From NCBI RefSeq assembly GCF_000960475.2, contig NZ_JZDQ02000030.1, positions 20,726-84,725 on the forward strand: a DNA stretch of 64,000 nt. The letters run 5' to 3'. The stretch's first letter is position 1. Each line of letters begins with the position of its first letter. The translations under genes and the position numbers were made by a program. The stretch is from Nocardioides luteus (GTDB taxonomy: Bacteria > Actinomycetota > Actinomycetes > Propionibacteriales > Nocardioidaceae). Positions 48,964 through 56,360 of this stretch are shown piece after piece. The notes below the pieces were generated by a model that saw only the letters and a program-made list of their open reading frames with translations, had not been told where the DNA came from and did not search any database.

Positions 48964-49782
48964 GTGGACCCGAGCGCACTCATCTTCGTCGCCCTCGCCG
49001 TGGCGTGGGCGGTGTACTTGGTGCCCAAAGCGCTCGAACAGACAGCGACGGCCGAGGACGGGACGAAGAGCCGGGCCGGCGCCGCCATCTCCAAGTCCCG
49101 TCGGATCCTCGCACGACGAGAGGCCACCGGCAAGGACTCCACCGACCTGGTGACCGAGAAGTCGTCGAAGAAGTCCGAAGTCGCGGCTGAGGGCGACCAG
49201 GGACGTGCTCCACGACCCGTCCCGATGGCCGTACGCCGCCGGGCGGCTCGCGCCGCGGCCAAACGCCGTTCGATCGTCCTGGGAGTTCTGGTCCTAGGCT
49301 TGGCTGTGGTCGGCGCACTTGCCGGCTTCGGTGTCTTCGGCCCGGTCTGGATCGCGATCCCGGCCGGGCTCGTTGTCGCCTGGCTGGTCACCTGCCGGAT
49401 CAGCGTGCGCCACCAGCGCGAGGTCTGGGCACGGATCCCGTTCCCCGAGGACATCCCCGAGCCGGAGCCCGTCGCCCCGCCCCGGGTCACCTTCGACATC
49501 GACCAGGACACCGGCGATCTGGTCGCCGTCGTCGAGCACGACGACACCGGTGAGCAGCTCCCCGCGGGCTCCTGGAAGCCGGTGGAGACCCCGCTGCCGA
49601 CGTACGTCTCCAAGGAGGCGGCGCCGCGCCGCACCGTGCGCACCATCGACCTGGACGCCACCGGCGTGTGGAGCTCGGGGCGCAACGCCGCCGACTCGGA
49701 GCTGGTCCGCCAGGCCGAGGAGGCCGAGCGTGCCGCGGCTTCGGCCGCCGAAGAGGCGCGTGGCCGCGCCACGGGCTCCTGA
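48964..49782 (+). CDS. sepX: Divisome membrane protein SepX/GlpR
   Basis: The 272-aa protein starts with a membrane helix (ALIFVALAVAWAVYLVPKAL), followed by a charged cytoplasmic stretch. Two more close helices (IVLGVLVLGLAVVGALAGF and GPVWIAIPAGLVVAWLVT) and a roughly 130-residue acidic tail complete it. Topology and position after moeA/glp and the RimJ-like gene match the septal protein SepX of Streptomyces and its corynebacterial counterpart GlpR, the receptor for Glp. The GTG at 48964 has TACGCT 7 nt upstream; the ATG at 48943 is an alternative. Confidence 0.8.
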   Translation: MDPSALIFVALAVAWAVYLVPKALEQTATAEDGTKSRAGAAISKSRRILARREATGKDSTDLVTEKSSKKSEVAAEGDQGRAPRPVPMAVRRRAARAAAKRRSIVLGVLVLGLAVVGALAGFGVFGPVWIAIPAGLVVAWLVTCRISVRHQREVWARIPFPEDIPEPEPVAPPRVTFDIDQDTGDLVAVVEHDDTGEQLPAGSWKPVETPLPTYVSKEAAPRRTVRTIDLDATGVWSSGRNAADSELVRQAEEAERAAASAAEEARGRATGS

Positions 49783-49836
49783 AGCCCTCCTGATTGGGTA
49801 ACACCCGCGACGAGGTGCTAACGTTTCTCATCGCTT

Positions 49837-49912
49837 GGGGCTGTGGCGCAGTTGGTAGCGCGTCTCGTTCGCAATGAGAAGGCCAGGGGTTCGAATCCCC
49901 TCAGCTCCACCA
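49837..49912 (+). tRNA. tRNA-Ala (anticodon CGC)
   Basis: The acceptor GGGGCTG/CAGCTCC, D-arm GCGC/GCGC, anticodon loop TTCGCAA (CGC), T-arm AGGGG-TTCGAAT-CCCCT, discriminator A and an encoded CCA fit a complete tRNA. It reads GCG codons. It marks the boundary between the core region and the accessory-looking DNA that follows. No integrase or repeated tRNA end was found. Confidence 0.95.
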
Positions 49913-49916
49913 GGTG

Positions 49917-49963
49917 AAAACCCGGTCTCAGTAGGCAATTCGTTGCTGAACGGCCCGGGTTTT
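49917..49963 (+). terminator. Terminator of tRNA-Ala
   Basis: AAAACCCGG (49917-49925) pairs with CCGGGTTTT (49955-49963) to close a 29-nt loop, and the transcript ends in TTTTCTTC. This is a good intrinsic terminator starting 5 nt after the tRNA. Confidence 0.75.
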
Positions 49964-50102
49964 CTTCATTTCGCACGGCGGTCCCTTCGCCTGTCGTCTC
50001 GTGTGCATCCCGGACGGTTCTGCGCGATCTGAGTCGCTGTCGCAGCGTCGATCCGCGGACGACGTGAAATCGGTCATTTGATCGTTATTTCCCTCGGATC
50101 CC

Positions 50103-50142
50103 TTGACTCGCCGCCAATCGCTCAGTAATCATTGACTCAATG
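50103..50142 (+). promoter_or_regulatory. Promoter and palindrome at the arsR-arsC start
   Basis: TTGACT (50103-50108) and TAATCA (50126-50131) have a 17-nt spacer. CATTGACTCAATG, a perfect 13-nt palindrome at 50130-50142, covers the -10 end and the start codon, where an ArsR-type repressor would block transcription. AT content rises here. Confidence 0.5.
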
Positions 50143-50811
50143 GACGTTGAGCAACAAGACGAACTGGAACGTCGAGCCACAGTGCATGCAGCGCTCGGCG
50201 ATCCGGTGCGACTTCGGATTGTTGACATCCTCCAGACAAGTGATGCCTCCCCCACAGAGATCGCCGGGATGCTGGCTGTCCCGTCGAACCTGTTTGCCCA
50301 CCACGTCCAGACGCTGGTGAGCGCAGGCGTCGTGTCCCGTCACAGTTCCGAGGGCGACGGGAGACGTACGTATCTCCATCTCGAACAGGACACGTTCGAG
50401 AGCTTGGGCACCGGATCCCCCCGTCCGGTGCCCAAGCGAGTCCTGTTCGTGTGCACGGGCAACACCGCACGCTCGCACCTGGCCGCCGCTCTGTGGCGCC
50501 AGGTCAGCCCGATCCCGGCAGCTTCGGCCGGCACCCATCCCGCCGACCGGATCAACCCGGGAACGATCGACGTCGCGACCCGCCGCGAGCTGGACCTCCC
50601 CATCGTCGAGCCGCGGCGGGTCGAGGACGTACTTGATCCTGACGATCTCGTGGTCACCGTGTGTGACCGCGCCCATGAGGCGCCGAAGGTCCCTGGGGAG
50701 CTGCACTGGTCGATCCCCGACCCGGTCGGCAACGGCGCCGAGGCCTTCGACACCGCGTACGACGAGCTCGAGCGCCGCATCAGAGCGCTCGCGTCCCGCC
50801 TTCATCCCTGA
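50140..50811 (+). CDS. ArsR repressor fused to an LMW phosphatase/ArsC domain
   Basis: The 223-aa protein joins an ArsR winged-helix domain (residues 5-85; RLRIVDILQTSDASPTEIAGML then NLFAHHVQTLVSAGVV) to a low-molecular-weight phosphatase domain (residues 98-223). The latter has the P-loop VCTGNTARS (Cys105, Arg111) and a late Asp in IPDPVGNG. Such fusions are probably arsenate reductases that also sense arsenite. The typical ArsR metal motif CVC is absent from the DNA-binding helix, so the sensed ligand is uncertain. Confidence 0.85.
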   Translation: MDVEQQDELERRATVHAALGDPVRLRIVDILQTSDASPTEIAGMLAVPSNLFAHHVQTLVSAGVVSRHSSEGDGRRTYLHLEQDTFESLGTGSPRPVPKRVLFVCTGNTARSHLAAALWRQVSPIPAASAGTHPADRINPGTIDVATRRELDLPIVEPRRVEDVLDPDDLVVTVCDRAHEAPKVPGELHWSIPDPVGNGAEAFDTAYDELERRIRALASRLHP

Positions 50812-50843
50812 GCCTTCCCCCACACGCGCAAGGAGTAGTCACG

Positions 50844-51167
50844 ATGGACACCGAGGTCACCCGAGACCGGCAGCCGGCACCGAACAGCGCCACCGCTCGC
50901 CCTGCCGATGAGTTCAGCAGCCACTACGACGCCGCCGCGATCGAGCAGATCCTGCAGGCATCGATCGACGACCACGCCAAGAGCTCCGATGCCCCCATCG
51001 ACGCCGCGTCGCTCGTCGACCGGTTCGCCGGCACCGTCTACTTCGCCGAGAAGGTCGCCGAGAGCCGGCACGCGTCCGGCGCGGCGCCGATCCGCTCCAG
51101 GCGCGGCCACCGGACCCCGGCTCGGCCCTGGCGCCTTCCCACCGCCAACCGGAACCCCAAGAACTGA
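50844..51167 (+). CDS. Small protein of unknown function
   Basis: The 107-aa product has a disordered N-terminus, a central helical part (YDAAAIEQILQASIDDHAK, then AASLVDRFAGTVYFAEKVAESR) and a basic Arg/Pro-rich tail. AAGGAG lies upstream of the ATG, and the gene follows arsR-arsC by 32 nt, so co-transcription is likely. I recognise no family. It could be a helical dimer or nucleic-acid-binding accessory. Confidence 0.6.
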   Translation: MDTEVTRDRQPAPNSATARPADEFSSHYDAAAIEQILQASIDDHAKSSDAPIDAASLVDRFAGTVYFAEKVAESRHASGAAPIRSRRGHRTPARPWRLPTANRNPKN

Positions 51168-51256
51168 CCCGACCGGCACGACGAACGGCCCAACGGATCC
51201 TCGGGCAGGGAACAAGGGCCCTCGCCGCCGCCGGTCGAGAGCCTCAGCGTGGAGAG

Positions 51257-51856
51257 GTGGAGCCCGAACCGCGCATCGATCTGTACTGGCTGCCCTTGGG
51301 GGCCGGCGACAACACACACTGCGTCCGCGTCAACGGCCGCGCCTACGAGGCCCTGGTCGCGCTCGTCGAGCGACGTGACCGGTGCGACCTCTACCACTCA
51401 GCGCTGGAGGTCCTCCGGGGCGGAGCACGCTACGTGATCGAGATGGCACCGGTGTGGAGCTCTGGTGCTGCTCAGGGCACGGTGTCGGAGGGACCGGTCG
51501 GCCTGCGCGTCCTGGGGCGCTCCCGTGCCTTCCGGTACGAGGTCCGTTGCTGGCGCGACGGAGTCATCCCGGACGCCGCCGCCGCCGTCGTCGGGGGTCC
51601 GGTCCCGGTGGAGACCGACTCGGCGAGGACGAAGCGGCTACTCGAGCTCGTGCCGTCGTTTCCCACGGCCACCTGGGGTCGGGACGAGCTTCGCACCGGA
51701 GAGATGTGGAACTCGAACTCGCTGATCTCGTGGCTGCTCGCCGCCAGCGGGCATGACACCGGGACCATCACGCCACCGGATCGTGGGCGTTCTCCTGGAT
51801 GGGCGGCCGGGCTCGTTGTCGCTGCCCGTCAAGGCGCCGATGCGGGACGCCGGTGA
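51257..51856 (+). CDS. Unassigned 199-aa protein (conserved type)
   Basis: The product begins with RIDLYWLPLGAGDNTHCVRVNGRAYEAL. It has internal motifs DLYHSALEV, IEMAPVWSSG, FRYEVRCW and a C-terminal GEMWNSNSLISWLLAASG. I have the impression that actinobacteria carry many proteins with this pattern, all without function. The Cys and His spacing could suit a cysteine-peptidase-like fold, but no catalytic triad can be assigned. Start is the GTG at 51257, after GGAGAG. Confidence 0.65.
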   Translation: MEPEPRIDLYWLPLGAGDNTHCVRVNGRAYEALVALVERRDRCDLYHSALEVLRGGARYVIEMAPVWSSGAAQGTVSEGPVGLRVLGRSRAFRYEVRCWRDGVIPDAAAAVVGGPVPVETDSARTKRLLELVPSFPTATWGRDELRTGEMWNSNSLISWLLAASGHDTGTITPPDRGRSPGWAAGLVVAARQGADAGRR

Positions 51857-51872
51857 ACGGTGATCTCCGGAG

Positions 51873-52180
51873 TCACGGGTGGACCGCGGCCGGGGACTCG
51901 ACGTCAGCGCTCTCGATGGGACGCCGCGACCAATAACTCGCCAGCGTCGACCCGGACACGTTGTGCCAGACCGAGAAGATGGCGGCCGGCAACGCGGAGT
52001 GCGGCGGCGAGGCCGGAGTTCTGCATGCCGACCTCGATGCTGATGGCGCGCCGGCTCGAGACCGGAAGGCCGCACAGGCGCCCGACGGCGTACCCGAGGT
52101 CGAGGCCGGCGACGTTGTGCAGGACGACGGCGAGCACCAAGCTGCCTTCTACCCCTACCGCGGATCCTTCGATCGCCGCC
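51873..52180 (-). pseudogene. Remnant of a bile-acid:sodium symporter-family (BASS) transporter
   Basis: The minus strand encodes the C-terminal part of a BASS permease in two frames. One frame holds LVLAVVLHNVAGLDLGYAVGRL and ISIEVGMQNSGLAAAL. The other continues as ALPAAIFSVWHNVSGS and LASYWSRR, ending at a TGA whose complement is 51873-51875. Between them, near 51992-52002, about eight residues usual for the family are missing, with a frame shift. Upstream of 52180 no BASS sequence can be followed. This is a 5'-truncated, frame-shifted pseudogene. Confidence 0.75.
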
Positions 52181-52502
52181 AGGTGCCGGTGTCGCGGAAG
52201 TCGCGTGGCAGGGAGATCGGCGCCGTCCCGTGTGATGTGGCCGGGCCTGTGTGCTCGGAGATGGCGAGGATCGTGACGACCGTGCTGTGAGGTCGTGAGA
52301 CCTAGGCGTCCTGCATGTTTACGCCGACGTGGTTGTAGGCGCGATCGGGCTCGCGAGTATTGACAGTCAAGAGGTCCGGCGTCCCCCGTTGCCCAGCTCG
52401 TGTCAGAGCCCCGACGGATGTGGCCCCCATCTGGTAGACCCATCTCTTTCTCCGGTCGCAACGGCGCGATCCTTCGCCATCGCACCTCGAAGGGACGCCG
52501 CC

Positions 52503-52760
52503 GTGGGCTTCTCAGGAACCGTGGACCGTCGCGATGCTGCCGTGGCAGCGGCCTTGGCCGGTGCCGTCGCCGCGATTCCGGGGTACGCCGCGGGCATGCG
52601 GATCAGTGATCCCGGTGAGGTCGCCGCGCTGTCGGTCCTGACCATCGTGGTATCCGGAGCGGTCCTGCTCTGGCAGATCGTGCATCGGCGGAGGGGTTCT
52701 GGGCGACGGACCACTGAGTGGACGGATGGGCCTCGATTCGACATCAACTGTAGAGCCTGA
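52503..52760 (+). CDS. Small two-helix membrane protein
   Basis: A GTG after GAAGGGA opens an 85-aa frame with two hydrophobic stretches (AAVAAALAGAVAAIPGYAAGM and VAALSVLTIVVSGAVLLWQIV), then a basic tail. It ends 9 nt before the transglycosylase gene. The longer frame starting at 52329 would begin in non-coding-looking sequence. No family recognised. Confidence 0.5.
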   Translation: MGFSGTVDRRDAAVAAALAGAVAAIPGYAAGMRISDPGEVAALSVLTIVVSGAVLLWQIVHRRRGSGRRTTEWTDGPRFDINCRA

Positions 52761-52769
52761 GGAGATGCC

Positions 52770-53978
52770 ATGCTTGCCACGGATGATGCCGGGATGCCGA
52801 CGTCGAGCGCGAAGCGGCGCGTTGTCGCGCATGTCGATCTGCTCGTCCTGTCGTTGGTTTGCACCGCGCACCTGATGAGCCCACACGCGCTAGCCAGCGC
52901 AAACGGAGAGGGCACCGGGCCGTCCAGCCGTCTCTCGGTGCCGGCGGCGGCGCCGCAGGCACCGGCGAGCTACTCCCGACCCGCTGTCGTCGGGGCCGGC
53001 GTGCCGCAGAAGCGTGCTGCGCAGGGTGCGTCGGCAGCTTCGGCACGTGGAATCCCGAGCGCTGCGCTTGCCGCGTACCAGCGTGCCGAGACCGTCATCA
53101 ACGCTGCCGACGAGACGTGCAACATCGACTGGCAGCTGCTCGGGGCCGTGGGTTACGTGGAGTCGGACCACGGCCGCTTCGGCGGTAGCACCCTGGGTGC
53201 CGACGGCGTCTCCCGTCCAGGCATCTATGGCGTCGCTCTTGACGGTACGAATGACACCCAGACGATCGAAGACACCGACGCTGGGCAGTACGACCGAGAC
53301 AAGACCTGGGATCGTGCTGTCGGTCCGATGCAGTTCGTTCCCGCCACATGGTCGACCGTCGGCGTGGACGCCGATGGCGACGGGCAGCGGGACCCGCAGA
53401 ACATCAACGACGCCGCGCTGGCGGCAGCGGTGTACCTGTGCTCAGGTCCCGATGATCTCGGTAGCGAGGCCGGCCGCCGCGAAGCGGTCCTCCGCTACAA
53501 CCGGTCGACGTCCTACGCCGACCAGGTGCTGCGGACTCGAACGGCGTACCTGAAGGGTGACTACGACGCCGTTCCCGACGAGATCGCGCCGGCGACCGCC
53601 ATGTCCGCCTCCTATCGGCGGGCTGACGAGGCTGCCGTCGGCGAGAACGGGGCGCCGAAAGCAAGGCGCCCCCCGCGGGGGGACGACGGCGCCACTGGTC
53701 GCCCGAGCTCCGCTCCGGACCCGGTTCGTGGTGGTCAGGCAAGCACGGAAGACGAGCCCGAGTCACCTGCTTCGGAGGAGGCTCCCGCTTCGCCGCCGAA
53801 CCAGGGACAGGACGAGGGGACTCTAGAGAAGGTCACTGAGCCACTTCCAGCCCCTGTCAGCGAACCTGTCGAGCAAGTCGTGACGCTGACACAGGCGATC
53901 ACGCTGTGCACGGTGAACGGCGTGAATCGGCTTGACCAGGTGGCCTGGAGCCGGTGCATCAACGACCTGGTCCGCTGA
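52770..53978 (+). CDS. Exported lytic transglycosylase (SLT/MltB-like)
   Basis: The 402-aa protein has an N-terminal hydrophobic export segment (LLVLSLVCTAHLMSPHALA) and a transglycosylase domain. IDWQLLGAVGYVESDHGRFGG near residue 118 supplies the catalytic Glu in YVESDHG; AVGPMQFVPATWSTVGVDADGDG and INDAALAAAVYLC follow. A 110-residue Pro/Glu-rich tail ends it. Such enzymes cleave peptidoglycan glycan strands and are often secreted in Actinobacteria. AGGAG precedes the ATG. The long tail may bind wall or be disordered. Confidence 0.87.
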   Translation: MLATDDAGMPTSSAKRRVVAHVDLLVLSLVCTAHLMSPHALASANGEGTGPSSRLSVPAAAPQAPASYSRPAVVGAGVPQKRAAQGASAASARGIPSAALAAYQRAETVINAADETCNIDWQLLGAVGYVESDHGRFGGSTLGADGVSRPGIYGVALDGTNDTQTIEDTDAGQYDRDKTWDRAVGPMQFVPATWSTVGVDADGDGQRDPQNINDAALAAAVYLCSGPDDLGSEAGRREAVLRYNRSTSYADQVLRTRTAYLKGDYDAVPDEIAPATAMSASYRRADEAAVGENGAPKARRPPRGDDGATGRPSSAPDPVRGGQASTEDEPESPASEEAPASPPNQGQDEGTLEKVTEPLPAPVSEPVEQVVTLTQAITLCTVNGVNRLDQVAWSRCINDLVR

Positions 53979-54635
53979 GCCGCACCTCTGGTGGATGTCG
54001 ACCTTCGTGGTGGGGGAGCCGCCGCAGCTGTGCGACACCCTCACGACCAGCACGATGTGAGCACCGCCGCCGTCTCGGTCGGAGTGGTGGATATGTGGGC
54101 ACTCGCCGGGGTGCCGGAGGCTCCTTCACCGCCCGAGGCGCGTCGGCAAAGTGTTTCATCGAGAAGTCGATCTCCCCAGCACGAGTGCATTCTCACCTCA
54201 CAACGCGCTCACACCAACGGTGAAAAGTGTTGAACGACAACAAGGTGTTACGGACGCGTCACAGCCACCCCAATTCCCCCAACGCCAGCGTTAAGAACAC
54301 TTCACTCGACGCTTTTCTTAGTTACAGGGGACATGCGCATACGTAACTGCTCCGGAACCGGTCTGAGATCAACTATATGTGCCAGGTTTCTGAGCTAGCC
54401 ACATACACATTGCCGTGCGCCGTTCGCGAACACAGAATGGGTATTCGCCATGCAGCAGGTGATCGCCCCCAGCATTGCCGCCATCACCATCCCATTCATC
54501 CTCGCCACCGGGCACTGAGGCCATTGAAGGCACACACGACACAGGGTCCTGCGCTCTCATGCGCGGACCCGGTGCCGGCTGAGCCACGGACCACCCCCAG
54601 TTCGATGACTCTCGAAACTCGCTTAGGTGAAAGCA
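53979..54635. other. 657-bp spacer before the copper genes
   Basis: GC falls visibly from about 54,150. No recognisable gene is present on either strand. The stretch 54,240-54,400 is the most AT-rich and may hold the promoter for copC. AGTTAC near 54,330 and GTAACT near 54,353 form a loose inverted repeat. A 22-codon frame lies at 54450-54518. Confidence 0.5.
54450..54518 (+). CDS. Possible 22-residue hydrophobic peptide
   Basis: ATG to TGA encodes MQQVIAPSIAAITIPFILATGH, a single membrane-like helix ending in His. There is no good Shine-Dalgarno sequence, and it may be chance. It is listed because it lies directly upstream of the copper genes in a region with no other explanation. Confidence 0.2.
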   Translation: MQQVIAPSIAAITIPFILATGH

Positions 54636-55247
54636 ATGTCGAATTCTTCAGCATGCGGATCGCAGCGCCTCGCCATGGCGTTCGCAGTGACGATCTTCGC
54701 GCTCTCGTTCTTGACCCCCACACTGTTCACAGCGGCGCCGGCATCCGCGCACGCGCACTTGGTCGAGAGTTTTCCACGTGCCGGCGCAGCGCTCGCCGCC
54801 GGCCCGACGGAGGTAGTGCTCACTTTCGACCAGCCGGTCCAAGCGTTCCCTGGCGCAAACGGCATCGTGGTGACCGGACCGAAGAGCAGCCATTGGGCAT
54901 GTGGTCGTGCTCGCATCACCGGGAACACCCTGACCGCCTCGATGAGTGACGTGGGGCCTCCGGGCCGCTACCAGATCGACTACCGGGTGCTCGGAGCGGA
55001 CGGTCACCCGATCACAGGGTCAGTGCCGATCAACATCCGGCCGTCGGCGTCCACCGCGTCCACCGCGTCGACCACGTACAGCACGTCCGCTGCGTCCGCT
55101 GCCACCGCGATGACGGCGTTCGACGTGGACCAGCCGCGTGGTCTGGCAGCGATGCCCACGTGGCTGTGGATCGCGCTGCTGGCCGCAGTCGCGGTGTGTG
55201 TCGGGGCTGTCGGTCGCTGGACCGTCCGCCGAACGGATGCGCGATGA
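54636..55247 (+). CDS. copC: CopC copper-binding protein with C-terminal anchor
   Basis: The 203-aa protein has a signal peptide cleaved after ASA, so the mature chain starts HAHLVESFP; that N-terminal His is a Cu(II) ligand in CopC proteins. The second ligand motif is present in VLGADGHPITG (Asp-Gly-His). A Ser/Thr/Ala-rich linker and a C-terminal helix (LWIALLAAVAVCVGAV) anchor it outside the membrane. The ATG at 54636 follows AGGTGA with a 5-nt gap. It is coupled (ATGA) to copD. CopC binds copper and hands it to CopD or other proteins. Confidence 0.92.
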   Translation: MSNSSACGSQRLAMAFAVTIFALSFLTPTLFTAAPASAHAHLVESFPRAGAALAAGPTEVVLTFDQPVQAFPGANGIVVTGPKSSHWACGRARITGNTLTASMSDVGPPGRYQIDYRVLGADGHPITGSVPINIRPSASTASTASTTYSTSAASAATAMTAFDVDQPRGLAAMPTWLWIALLAAVAVCVGAVGRWTVRRTDAR

Positions 55248-56251
55248 ACGACCGTATCCGGCTCCTGCAGGTCTCGGCGCTTGTCTGCGCGAGCCTTGTC
55301 GCGCTTGCCTTCGGGATCCTGGTCACGTTTCCGCAGCCGGTCGTCGGCATTCCCGAGCCGTCGGTGGTGGTGCGCACCGGGATCCCGCTGCTCCGCTGGA
55401 TCGCGAACGTGTGCGCGATCGGGGCCGTGGGCTCCGTGCTGGTGCAGGTGCTTCTGGGCGAGGCTGGTCGCGACCGCGCTCCTGCCCTGGCCCGACGTAC
55501 GTCAACGGCGGCGGTGTGGACCGCAGCAGTCTGGACGGTCGCGGCGCTGCTGGGTCTCTGGTTCAACGCGGCGGAGATCTCGCTCCGCCAACTACGGGTG
55601 CCGGTCGGCGGCGTGCTCGGTTACGGCGGAAACGTCAGCCTAGGTCTCGCACTGCTGATCAGCGCTGGGTCGGCGGGAGCGTTGACCGCCTACTCGGTTG
55701 CCCGCTTGCGGCGGCCGTCGCTGCCGCCGGACGTGGGCTTCCTGATCGCGCTCTCGGGCCTGACGGCAGTGTCGATGAGCGGGCATCCTTCGCAGGGTGA
55801 GCCGCCGTTGCTGCTGATGACGGCCAGCGCCCTCCACGTGAGCGGAGCGGCACTCTGGGTGGGCGGCCTGGCGATCACCTCTCTGATCGTCGCCGCCGAC
55901 CGCCACGCGCTTGCTGTCGTTCTTCCCCGGTTCTCGCGGGTCGCCGAGGTGAGTTTCGCGCTGGTGGGGGTCAGCGGCCTGTTGTTGGCTGCGGCCCGGC
56001 TGACCGGCGACGTGACGCCGTCCCTCGGGGAGGCAGTCGGCGCATTGACACAGACCGGTGCCGGCTGGCTGGTCATGGGCAAGCTCGCCTGCATGGGCCT
56101 GCTGGGCTGCACCGGGGCGTACATCCGTGCGGCCGTCGTCGACCGCGTGGCGCGCCAGCAGCCCACACCGCTCACCGTGTGGGCCGGGCTCGAGCTCGCC
56201 GTGATGGCGATCGCGGTCTCTCTGGCCACGGCGCTCGCGCGTCCCCTCTGA
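55244..56251 (+). CDS. copD: CopD-family copper membrane protein
   Basis: The 335-aa protein has about eight membrane helices and a CopD-type segment with MTASALHVSGAALWVGGLAITSL near residue 190, where the His in ALHVSG is a likely ligand. SMSGHPSQGEPPLL carries a further His. It takes copper from CopC for import or internal use, by family precedent. Translational coupling to copC supports a joint role. It is convergent with the PepSY gene across a strong hairpin. Confidence 0.87.
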   Translation: MNDRIRLLQVSALVCASLVALAFGILVTFPQPVVGIPEPSVVVRTGIPLLRWIANVCAIGAVGSVLVQVLLGEAGRDRAPALARRTSTAAVWTAAVWTVAALLGLWFNAAEISLRQLRVPVGGVLGYGGNVSLGLALLISAGSAGALTAYSVARLRRPSLPPDVGFLIALSGLTAVSMSGHPSQGEPPLLLMTASALHVSGAALWVGGLAITSLIVAADRHALAVVLPRFSRVAEVSFALVGVSGLLLAAARLTGDVTPSLGEAVGALTQTGAGWLVMGKLACMGLLGCTGAYIRAAVVDRVARQQPTPLTVWAGLELAVMAIAVSLATALARPL

Positions 56252-56283
56252 CACTCAGCGGCCTCTTGCCAAGGCAGGGTGAC

Positions 56284-56315
56284 GCGCCGCCGAAGTTGAC
56301 GGCCTTCGGCGGCGC
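56284..56315. terminator. Bidirectional terminator between copD and the PepSY gene
   Basis: GCGCCGCCGAAG (56284-56295) and CTTCGGCGGCGC (56304-56315) form a perfect 12-bp stem with an 8-nt loop in the 109-bp convergent gap. Confidence 0.75.
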
Positions 56316-56360
56316 TCCTGCTTCGTCGGGCGTGGCGTGCGGAGCGGGCGGCAGGACGCG

